Both the position numbers and the translations under genes were made by a program. Source: Dactylonectria macrodidyma (Eukaryota > Ascomycota > Sordariomycetes > Hypocreales > Nectriaceae). Taken from it: a stretch of DNA of 64,000 nt. The stretch's first letter is position 1. Each line of letters starts with the position of its first letter. Of the stretch, positions 42,845 to 53,000 are shown piece after piece. The notes below the pieces were generated by a model. It had not been told where the DNA came from. It searched no databases and worked only from the letters and a program-made list of their open reading frames with translations. The DNA is taken from the NCBI GenBank assembly GCA_020744425.1, contig JAGMUV010000021.1, positions 434,001-498,000 on the forward strand, given 5' to 3'.

Positions 42845-44285
42845 CTAATGTCGCGCTTCTGGAATGCCACGCTGCCGAAACTCCTGCATCTCACGCGTTT
42901 CTGAATGTCCTCGAGGTTCCACCGTCTGGATCGTGGCCAGAGACCGAGGTTCTCGAGACGAACTCGACTCACTGAGCCGCCACCAGGAGGGGAACTTCGG
43001 AGCGTATCGAGCGAAGACGGCTTTTAGACATGGCAATGAGGCACATATGAGCCCGGAATAAGACTCGATGAGACTGCAGCTTGTCAGCTATTATCATTAG
43101 ACGACCGAGGGTAGAATCAGGGCTGCATACCACCATTTGATACTTTCGCCCCATCCGTATGTCACATCTGCCTCTTCATCAACTAGAATTGTAATGACGA
43201 GGCGGTAGATGCTGACACCGAGGACACTGAATTGCGTCCACGTCAGTACCGCAATAGATGTTGCATTGGGATTACCCGACTCACAACCCACCAGCCATTA
43301 GAATCAGCGCGATTCCCACTTTGCGGGCGAAGCGAACCCTCATGGGATGCAGCAGCCAAAACGGGAGCAGCAAGATGGCGAAATCCGTCAACACGTTGAT
43401 GGCTGCGCATGCGATGTACACCCTGAAGAGCTGGTCGCAGGCCGCGTTGTTGGCGCAGTCCAGGGCGAAGGTGGCAGCAATGTTGATGATGCTGTAGGCA
43501 ACGACGACAAAGATGACGGCGTATGTCACTATGCGGAACGCCGCTGTGATGGAGAAGCGCAGGTAAAACATCAAGACTGACGCCTTGATGAATATCGTTG
43601 TGAGATTATAGAGCGGAACCCCACCCCATATCCCTACCTGCCGTATAGGTGGTTAGCATCGTCCCACATCGGTTCTGAACTTTAGAATTGGGTGAATGAT
43701 GAGTGGTTCGGGTTACTAGTTAGCATACCTTGAGGAGAAGGGAGAATCCTTCAGGCGTCATGGTGATGATGTGATCGCCTGCACCAAGCCGTGCTTCTTT
43801 ATGAGCATTGTTAGCGACTCTACATGCTCGAATGCGCATGCGCGCGGGAGTGCTTCGTACGGAAAACAACGAAAACTGATTGCAATACAGCAAAAATCTA
43901 GAAGGATTAGCATCAACGACTGACGCGGCACGGCAAAACGCGGCCTGATGCCTACCGCTGATATAATGGTGAGAGCTATTCAAAGTTAGCCGTGAGAACG
44001 GGGCTAAAGGTCAGGGGACGAAAACGTGCTGTCATCGATGTGCCACTTTCTGAGGATGGATTTACTCGCCCAGAGTCGCAGAATGATAATGGGCGCCGAA
44101 AGGATGGGGAAGAGGATGGCCGCGATGACTAGTGCCTCACTGCGACCCCCCGTGTGCTCGAATAGCCCAACAGGAGGGCCAATGACTTGAGTGGGTTGAG
44201 GCGTCGCCAGAGGAGGCGCCAGCGAGGTGGTTGGAGCAGCCGAAGCTCGCAAGGTGGCCGTGGTAGACAGAGTGGCGATGGCCAT
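42845..44285 (-). CDS. fungal rhodopsin-domain membrane protein (PF20684 type), second gene
   Basis: It starts at the ATG 44285 with a T/P-rich leader, then EALVIAAILFPILSAPIIIL and the conserved KWHIDD. Later blocks are RLGAGDHIITMTPEGF, VPLYNLTTIFIKASVLMFYL, TYAVIFVVVAYSIINIAATF, YIACAAINVLTDFAILLLPF, GVSIYRLVITILVDE, and a last exon with ICASLPCLKAVFARYAPKF and a basic tail ending at 42845. Introns with GT-AG ends fit at about 43735-43640 (GTATGC...CGGCAG) and 43132-43075 (GTATGC...CTGCAG). One exon between 44040 and 43800 is not resolved. A seven-helix protein with a C-rich loop (ALDCANNAACDQLF). It appears undamaged. It is a distant homologue of the gene at 37130. Confidence 0.8.
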
Positions 44286-44432
44286 GGTGGGAGAAGAGCG
44301 AGGCCGTGAAGACGCGTCGTCGTTGTCGCCTCTAGCAGCAGCTGGACGCTATGAGGCTTCAGTTCGTCGCCCCTGGGCGCAGTTCGTGTGTGTTGCACCT
44401 ATCGTCGTCGGGCCTTATGGAGCGCCATAGGC

Positions 44433-44472
44433 TCGCGGTACCCGCAACTTTAAAATTTCGCGGGTACCGCGA
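44433..44472. other. perfect 13-bp inverted repeat (hairpin)
   Basis: TCGCGGTACCCGC (44433-44445) and its exact complement GCGGGTACCGCGA (44460-44472) flank a 14-base AT-rich spacer, about 150 bases upstream of the rhodopsin-like gene's ATG. It may be a regulatory cruciform or the ends of a tiny element. Confidence 0.6.
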
Positions 44473-45014
44473 AAATGACTAAGCACAGTGTATAAGAGCT
44501 AAGTTGCAAGCAATTTCTCATTTTTTACACTGTTTTCGCCTGATGAGCCTGCTTGGATGGCACTGCTGTTCAAGTGCATAAATCTGATACAAGACATCAT
44601 GCTCCTTTTCACTCGTCACTTCATTTTGCTTCTTCGGGTAGACTTTGCCATAATTCCTATTCTTAAGCGGGACATTTCTAGCATCTCTTTAACTAATAGT
44701 CTACACCGTAATTTAACTCCATACTGCGATTTTACCTCTTGAAAAGCAGGCAACCTCATCAAAATCGAACCTGAAATCATGCACACCCTTATCGTAAACA
44801 TCAACACCCGCTAAACCCAATCCATCGGTAGCCTCTTCACCAAATCTTGGCGTGACTTTGACCAAGGTCATGGAACATCAGCCTACCTTGCAACCCCTGT
44901 TAGCGCTGCTAATTTGGAAGGGGGGGCCGCCCAGTGGCAAGCCAGACAGCGGCAATCTAAGCAACAACGTAAAGAGGCCGTAACTAGACTCGATTACTAG
45001 TTGTTTAATTATAA

Positions 45015-45230
45015 AGTCCGCTGTTCTTAGATATCCCTCGTGGCTGCCTCCCAGATCTCACCCATACCTCTTCTACTTGAAAAGGGCATTTGTTCCATCT
45101 CAGCAGCAACTCGAGCCTCAACACGATCGTCTTCTGCCTTGTTCTAATCTAGGTAGGCCATCATCTCTTCCTTGGTCCAGTCTCTATTAACTGTGGATGC
45201 CCTACAGAGCTTGCCCATTTGCTTCCGGTC
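45015..45230 (-). pseudogene. decayed conserved ORF fragment, probably transposon-derived
   Basis: The minus strand reads STVNRDWTKEEMMAYLD-stop-NKAEDDRVEARVAAEME, then PFSSRRGMGEIWEAATRDI-stop. The acidic, helix-rich run interrupted by TAG and TAA looks like a coding sequence hit by point nonsense mutations. The phrase RDWTKEE..AYL resembles N-terminal parts of multicopy fungal hypothetical proteins, but I cannot name a family. No intact counterpart is present in the window. Confidence 0.35.
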
Positions 45231-45892
45231 AAGACACCAACAGTAGCTTGCTTTATCGTAACGCCGAGGTGTGAATGGCCTCTAGTAGCTGGATTCCAGC
45301 CATCTAGTCCAGGACGCTATTTACATCAAAGATGGAGAGAAAAAAAGAAGTTCCTAAGTGCCCCTGAGCTGTGGAACGATTTCTCATCCCTGGCGCGCAC
45401 GAGCCTAGTACGTCTTGCGGCACAGCCGCAAGGATATGGGCCCTGGCCCGTGACACGAGGCAGACTCATTGCCTTCCGGTACTGCTGGTTAGTCTTGACT
45501 GACGGCGAGTTGTATATGTCGATTTTTAGACCATTATATCCACTAGAATCTACTGTATAACGCCTACTGAGGCGGCAGGCTTGAAGAAAGGAGTTGGTTC
45601 AGTTGCATAATATCTAGTTAAGATTGTTGCAGGGATCACACACTCGTTATGTCACTCGTTGTGACACGTTGGGTATAGGATACAAGAGTCTTTGGAAGCG
45701 TGCAGGACAGCTAGAGGATGTAGGAGGGTTTCTTCCCTTAAATACAGTGCGTGCCTTCCCAACGGTCCCCCTAGCGACCTCATTCCTTTCAGTCAGTCGG
45801 TTGCTAGGGCCGGCTTGCTAGGAACGCGGTGTCTTGTATCGCGACATGCGTCACATTCCATTGTGACTTGCTAGCAGCAACAAAAACAACGG

Positions 45893-46165
45893 GCATTCAA
45901 CAGAGGCCACGAGTGTGACTTACCAGACTTCCTCATAACCAGATGCAATACAACAGATACTATACCAGAAGCAGATGGGGTTTCTACATTACGAGAGTTT
46001 CTAACCCAGACCAAGCCGCCATAATGGGATATTACAGAGTCTGGAGAAGCAATAACATATAAAGTAGAAGAGGTAAGAGAGGATAGTGAAAGTAGAGAGG
46101 ATGTAGGTAGGGATAAAGAGACAGATAATAGAGATCTAGATGAAGAGACTGAAGATGAAGTGTGA
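45893..46165 (+). pseudogene. 3' end of an LTR-retrotransposon polyprotein, next to an LTR start
   Basis: The frame reads AFNRGHECDLPDFLITRCN, then STLREFLTQTKPP-stop-WDITESGEAITYKVEE, a D/E/R-rich tail and stop at 46163. The WDITESGEAITYKVEE phrase resembles the chromodomain start at the end of fungal retroelement polyproteins. TGTGACGGTCGGGCTTACAC at 46161 directly follows a purine-rich run and is a plausible LTR start. The LTR's other end is not found. Confidence 0.4.
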
Positions 46166-47269
46166 CGGTCGGGCTTACACTAGGGCTCTAGGGTAGGTCC
46201 AAGGCGTGTAGTGTTTATGATCTAGTGAATCAGGACGTCGTAGTGAGCAATGTAGGTCACGGTCTGGTAATGGTAGAATAGTAGATTCAATGTAACCAAG
46301 TGTGTTGATAGCTGGTGAGCCTATCTTTATGAAAGTGCTAAATGAATGTGCTTATATGCTAATGATGTCCCGATGGATCGGCAAGTACAAGTCACCAACA
46401 TAGGGGCTGTGAATCCACGCTGTTTTGGAGATTGCCTCTTCCATCGGATGCAGGTGGTCGTGGCCCCTTGGTCCCATTGATTTGTTATCGAGGGCGCGAG
46501 GAACGAGCGGTGTGGGACAAGGAGGGGGGGGAAATCCTATCCAGGGACGCATGAATGCATGACTCAGTCACCTGGCGAGTTATCTTGGATGGCGGCTCGG
46601 TGATGCTACGCCAGGCTGGAGCTTGGTTGGCACATGCTCTCAGTCTTTGTTACCCTCTTACCCTCGGGTATTCGGATGATGACGACTCGCTACAGGTATC
46701 AGGAGTTTGACTGGCCAGAGAGCCGATGACCAGGGATGATGATCGTTCAGTTGGCCGAGAGGGGGATATCGTCAGAGTCAGGCGGACAGACTGAAACCGC
46801 AGGGTGGCTGCGATCCGGTCTCCACTGATCACACCCGAGGATACAATTCGTGGGCGGAGTCCGCGAGCAACCAACAGTCCGTCTTCTGGGGGGCTGATCC
46901 CGGAGTCGCCGAGAGCTTTGCTTGGCCAACGTCAGGAGTCAAACCTCGGGCCAAGAGATGAGGTTGCGAGGCAGTGAGGGGCCTTCTCTTGATGCAACCG
47001 TGTTGGTTTGGCTCGGCGGTTCAGGGATTGGCCAAGATAACAGGAGAGGGCAGTGCAGCGGCCTCCTCTAGAGCAACCTCCCTTCATCTCGGATGGATGG
47101 ATGGATGGATTGATGCTAGGGAGAAGTCGGGAAGTACCTAAAGGCGGCAGGAAAGCCATGGTGTGCCGGCCAGCTCAAGCATAAAGGTGGATGGTGCCCG
47201 CCTGCTTGACGACGCCCTTCGAGTCAAACCAAAATCTTTTGCCAGAACAGAAGCGCACGCAGCTCAACC
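46166..47269. other. probable LTR remnant and intergenic DNA
   Basis: The first few hundred bases may be the LTR beginning at 46161. The rest has no recognised gene. A (GGAT)n microsatellite lies at 47091-47110. Confidence 0.3.
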
Positions 47270-47561
47270 ATGATCTCAACCATCACCTATAATGTCAGCC
47301 AGTGGAGGCAGTGGCAAGCCCATTCTCGTTCTTATTCTCCTTCTTCTGTGTCCTTGCGCAAAGACGAAGATACTCTACCGTTTACTTCTCCAGTCGGCAC
47401 TTCCTGCGAGCCAATCTGGGCCCCCTCTGATGTCGACTCCGATGCAGAGGATTCCGGAGATGACGGACAAGATGCAGATGACTCACGATCTGATGCATCG
47501 CTTCCACCAGCCCACGGCCTCGCTATATCCATAACTCGATCTCAGCCGCGCAGCATGTGCC

Positions 47562-49091
47562 ATGCCGATAAGTCCAGAAATGATTGCTCTCCAAAGAATC
47601 CAGAGTCTAACTGTCGACCCAGAAAGTCCTAGCACGGTGTTCGATGACCCCGATGGTGTCCATTCAGCGGAATCAACTACGCTCAATGCAAATGAGACAG
47701 GTGTCCCCGACGTGGTCATTGGATCGCCAAGATCTGCTCCGCATAGCGCCATTGATGCTCCAACCCCGGCACGTGAATCACCGGCTCCCTGTCTTGCGCA
47801 TCTAGACTTGGATGAGGCTTTCTACCAAGGTGATAACGTGCCTGCGAGTGGCACCCCTATATGCCATGACCCCGAGACTCCTCACAGAAGCCCCAAACGA
47901 CGTCTGTCTCAGGACTCATCTGAAGGACAAGATCTTGGGTTATTCGAGGTAACGAAGCCAGGCCCCGTCGCTAGTGATGCTATCCGAACCGCAACACCAA
48001 TCTCTTCGTCACCGAGCGTTCCGGATTCTGCAACCTCAGCACGCACGTCACAACTGCTCATCATCGCACCACTCGAAACGGTTGAAGCCCCGGACAATAG
48101 TGGCGACGTGCTCCTGAGTGTGATTCCTTCACACTGCAGCAGCATTCCTGGGACGCGCGACGCGTCTCCCGAAAGACAACTCTCGTTAGGAACGCCTCAA
48201 GGCCATGGCCTTGAAACGAACCGCTGCGGAACCAGCGATACCGAGGCCAAAGCATTTGAGGTCACATCTGGATCGTCACCAACCCGGATGACCCCTTCTC
48301 CGTCTCTGGGACCAGTAACACGCCGCCGTTCCCGTCGCAAAGTCGCACATAGGTTGATGCCGTACGACAATGGCGATGATAGCGACGCAGATAGTGCATC
48401 CCAAGGAAGCGCAGAGGATCTTGATCATATGAATTTGCTGCGTGACGAGGACTACCATCCCTCTCTCGCAGCAGACAAAAGGGGCCAAGACGGCGCCATA
48501 TCGGACGAGGATGAACAATGCCCACACAAGCGCCGTAAGGTCCCAAGACCCTCTGCCAGTTTGATGCGCCATGAAGCTACAAGGGCTGAGCGCTCTCGCC
48601 GGGGCAGAGCATCTTTCAGATCTACCGCCCAGTCAGCCAAAGGAGAGAAACGTTCCAAGGCAAGCGGCATCCCTACCCCAGCATCATCGCAGACGACATC
48701 CACCGAAACCGAACTCGGGGCGGTTCTCGCTAAGTTTGAGGAATGGCCGCTCGAGAATGTCTCACTGAAACGCATAATCGAGCACGGCAGGACGACTTTT
48801 TAGTTGCAGTTTAGCTGGACTCCTTGTGCAAAGCACAAGCATGCTAGCCGTGCCGTTCGGAGTTGGGCTGATTCACTTTCGATACGGACGACGGGTAAGG
48901 CCAAGCGAGCTTCAGCTACGAGAGCTCATTATACCTCTTTAGAGGACGACCTCCTCATAAAGTTGAAGGAAGAGGGGATGCTCGCTTGGTCGGAGGTTCA
49001 CCGGCGGTTCAGTGAAACATATCCAGGGCGGTCTGTCGCGAGCCTACAGGTCCATTACTGTACAAAGCTCAAAAGTCGGGCAAGATCCTAA
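47562..49091 (+). pseudogene. nuclear Myb/SANT-like protein gene with one in-frame TAG
   Basis: One frame runs from 47562 to 49091, broken only by TAG at 48801-48803. Before it are a long S/P/D-rich disordered region, basic clusters (TRRRSRRKVAHRL, PHKRRKVPR) and the block LAKFEEWPLENVSLKRIIEH, then GRTTF-stop-LQFSWTPC. After the stop comes HYTSLEDDLLIKLKEEGMLA, then WSEVHRRFSETYPGRSVASL and QVHYCTKLK, a Myb/SANT-like helix-turn-helix. In relatives the stop position is a glutamine (TFQLQF), so CAG to TAG, a CpA to TpA change, fits RIP. The N-terminus is uncertain: an acidic frame at 47270-47632 may belong to it after a frameshift. Without readthrough the DNA-binding domain is lost. Confidence 0.65.
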
Positions 49092-50096
49092 CGTATTGGT
49101 GGCGGAGGATGTCAAGCCTGCTCTTGGGCTATCATTTATACCGATGGTGTTAAGGCCTCGGGCTGGAGACATCGGCGTGCTGTGATGTCAATAATGGTAA
49201 AGGAGTGGATAGATTGGTTTATGCAGAACTAACCAGTTATGGTTGGTCAGCACATGCGGCGATGGTTCGCCCTAGTTGTCAATACTTCCGTATCCCGGAT
49301 TTCAATAGCAATGTATATTTTGTGTCTGAGATTTAGGATCTCTAAACTATACACGAAGATCCGCCAAGCCAGCTTTCTTTACAGCGAATAACTCAAGAAA
49401 ATATCCCACCGCCGAGTTACCTGCGGTGAACTTAAAGCTGGAGGAGTGAGGAGGTAGAGGAAGCGCGTCGTGGTAGTGTACTGAGGCATACAATTAGATA
49501 GTTTACCACTGCGTCAAGATCTGAGAACCTTGCTTGTCACCTTCGTAAGATGATGGTGCGTGCTCCTTCCCAGGGTCCGTCCCCCAGCCATCGACGGCCA
49601 TGTTCACGTCGTAGCGTTCGAAAAGTCCCCTACTGATAGTTGATGATTCTGACACTTTACTTTCAACTCATATTCACGTCGAACTTTGCAGGCATTGCGG
49701 ACACCAGCAAAGAAAGCGAGAGGATAAGGGCGGCTGCGAGAGGGTGGACGATGATGCATTTACCGACTATGGGAACGAGGAATTAGCGGTAAGCAGAAAG
49801 TTGACGACAATGATCTTGTTACCATGTGTACCAAATAGTCGTGATAGACTTGACTTGAGTCGCCAGTCCATACCGCAGTATCTCGGCGTGGCTCCAGTCG
49901 GACCTTGCCATCTCCTCTATAATAGGTCTCTCACTCCCTCCAAGTTAGCCAGACTCGCCAACGAGGACGCTGTGTATGCTCCCCAACGGACACTGCTGGA
50001 TCTCGCGACACCAGCAGCAGGACGGCAACAGTTCTAGACATTCAAAACCTTCTAGCCATTACCATTACTTCTGCGTCGAATTCAAGATAACTCTCC
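49092..50096. other. intergenic before the NLR 3' end
   Basis: A 97-codon frame at 49744-50037 (+) includes LARLANEDAVYAPQRTLLDL but shows no known domain. Nothing else is supported. Confidence 0.35.
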
Positions 50097-53000
50097 TCAC
50101 CGTGCGAGTATCTTGGCGACTCTCTCATGCCCCTGCCGCCTTGCCACAGTGATCGCCGCGTCCCCATTCTCGTCCACGAGGTGTGGATCTGCACCAGCCT
50201 CCATCAGAATAACGACAACTCGCTCGTCACCCTCACTACACGGCCAGAATAGAGGTGATCTCCCAGCGATTGACCTCGAGTTGACGTCCACATCTGTCCT
50301 TTGCGCCAGAACCTTGACGACTGCCTCGTGTTCGTAATATGCTGCGATCCATAAAGGCGTTTCCCCCCTGATATTCTTCGTATCTGGCTTCGTTCCTTCA
50401 TGGATGAGCTGTTCTATACAACGAACATCTCCAGCCTTTGCTGCGTTGTAGAACTTTGCGATACAACGCCATTCATCCTGAACAGAGACGAGACCATTCT
50501 GCTGAGATAGGAGATTGAGCACCCCGTCTTGACCACATGTTGCCGCAGCCTTCACCACCTCCTCTGTAATGGAGATCTCGTCTCCTCGAAGCTCGAGAAG
50601 CAGTGCCATCACCTCCTTGCCATTATCTTCGTTTCCCGCCGCAGCCTTCACCACCTCCTCTGTGATGGAGATCTCGTCTCCTCGAAGCTCGAGAAGCAGT
50701 GCCATCACCTCCTTGCCATTATCTTCGTTCCCCGCCGCAGCCTTCACCACCTCCTCTGTGATGGAGATCTCGTCTCCTCGAAGCTCGAGAAGCAGTGCCA
50801 TCACTTCCTTGCTATTTCCTGCCGCAGCCTTCACTACCTCCTCTGTGATGGAGATCTCGTCTCCTCGACGCTCGAGAAGCAGTGCCATCACTTCCGTGCC
50901 ATTACTCCAATTTCCCGCCGCAGCCTTCACCACCTCCTCTGTGATGGAGATCTCGTCTCCTCGACGCTTGAGAAGCAGTGCCATCATTTCCTTGCCATTC
51001 CTCCAATTTCCCGCCGCAGCCTTCACCACCTCCTCTGTGATGGAGATCTCGTCTCCTCGACGCTCGAGAAGCAGTGCTATCACTTCCTTGCCATTCCTCC
51101 AATTTCCCGCCGCAGCCTTCACCACCTCCTCCGTAATGGAGATCTCGTCTCCTCGACGCTTGAGAAGCAGTGCCATCATTTCCTTGCCATTCCTCCAATT
51201 TCCCGCCGTAGCCTTCACCACCTCCTCTGTGATGGAGATCTCGTCTCCTCGAAGCTCGAGAAGCAGTGCCATCACTTCCTTGCTATTTCCTGCCGCAGCC
51301 TTCACTACCTCCTCTGTGATGGAGATCTCGTGTCCTCGTCGCTCGAGAAGCAGTGCCATCATTTCCTTGCTATTTCCTGCCGCAGCCTTCACCACCTCCT
51401 CCGTAATGGAGATCTCGTGTCCTCGTCGCTCGAGAAGCAGTGCCATCATTTCCTTGCTATTTCCTGCCGCAGCCTTCACCACCTCCTCCGTAATGGAGAT
51501 CTCGTGTCCTCGTCGCTTAAGAAGCAGTGCCATCACTTCCTTGCTCGTTCCCGCCGCAGCCTTCACCACCTCCTCCGTAATAGAGATCTCGTCTCCTCGT
51601 CGCTCGAGAAGCAGTGCCATCACTTCCTTGCCATTCCCCCAGTTTGCCGCTGCAGCCTTCACCACCTCCTTGGTGATGGTGACCTGGTCTCCCCGCTGGT
51701 CAAGAAGCAGTGCCATCACTTCCTTGCCATTCCTACTATTTCCCGCCGCAGCCTTCACTACCTCCTCGGTGATGGTGATCTGGTCTCCCTGCTGGTCGAG
51801 AAGCAGTGCTATCACTTCCTTGCCATTCCCACTATTTCTCGCCGCAGCCTTCACCACCTCCTCGGTGATGGTGATCTGGTCTCCCCGCTGGTCAAGAAGC
51901 AGTGCCATCACTTCCTTGCCATTCCTACTATTTCCCGCCGCAGCCTTCACTACCTCCTCGGTGATGATGATCTGGTCTCCCCGCTGGTCAAGAAGCAGTG
52001 CCATCACTTCCTTGCCATTCCTCCAGTTTGCCGCTGCAGCCTTCACCACTCGTGCAGTCACCTTGCTTCCCAAGCTTAACAGGACAGAAACAACACTGGG
52101 ATGTCCTGACCGAAAAGCCTGTTCGAGTGGTGTTACGCCGGAAGCGTCGACCGAATCAAAATTAATACAATCAGCTATCTTCCCTACCACATATTCTTGA
52201 TCGTCTGAGCGAGAGACGTAATGTACCAGAGCAGGAATCCCCCATCGTCCAGCCACGTGCAAAATGGAGAACTGCCGTGGAACCACTTCATATAAATTAA
52301 GGCTGGAACCATGTGACCTGAGACTCTCTAGCCACTGCTCTCGGTATGGAGAGTTCGTTTCGAAGAACTCCGCTTGCGAATCGCGTATCTCGAATTTCGA
52401 CTGCGCCATGCGCGCGTGATTCGCCCAATCTCGTGTTGCATAAGCTGAGAAGCCGACAAGCGACTCTTCCTTGCCACAGAATCGCTCAATGAGGAGATCA
52501 ACACAGCGATAGGCGAGGTCGGCATGTGCTTCAAACATGTTGATGAAGTGGTCATTGTCGGAGCCAACTAGGAAGTCTTTCACGGACTGATGCAGAAGGA
52601 GCACTTTGTCATCTTGAATGATAACCATTAGGCGGCAGGACGCGATTTCCTCGCGTGTGAACTGAACCCGGGTCTGCTCCTCTTCTTCTAGGTGCAGTTG
52701 ACAAGCCTCAGAGAGTTCTAACACGCTCAGTGGCCGCACACACACGGCAACGAAGCTCAGAATGCGCCGGACCTCGTGGGCTCCTGCGCTCTGTTCAACA
52801 GCTGCGTCGAGAAGTCTCTTGTAGAGTGAATCAAGTCCTTTGGGCATGTTCTCTAAGACTCGGACAGCGTCCTTTGAAGGGACATCCTCGAGCTCGTTGC
52901 AGGCTAAGCCAACCCAGAGGAAAGTGCCCTGAGCTTTGTCTCTGAGAATATTGGCGACTTGTCCTTTAACCTTGTCAGTGTAGCGTTTTCTTTTAGCTAG

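Noticed and set aside
50529..52200. Two overlapping plus-strand frames of over 500 codons across the NLR repeat array
   Set aside because: They arise because the tandem units are multiples of three bases without stops in those antisense frames. The minus strand encodes a recognisable NACHT-ankyrin protein, and the antisense text is monotonous repeat with no family.
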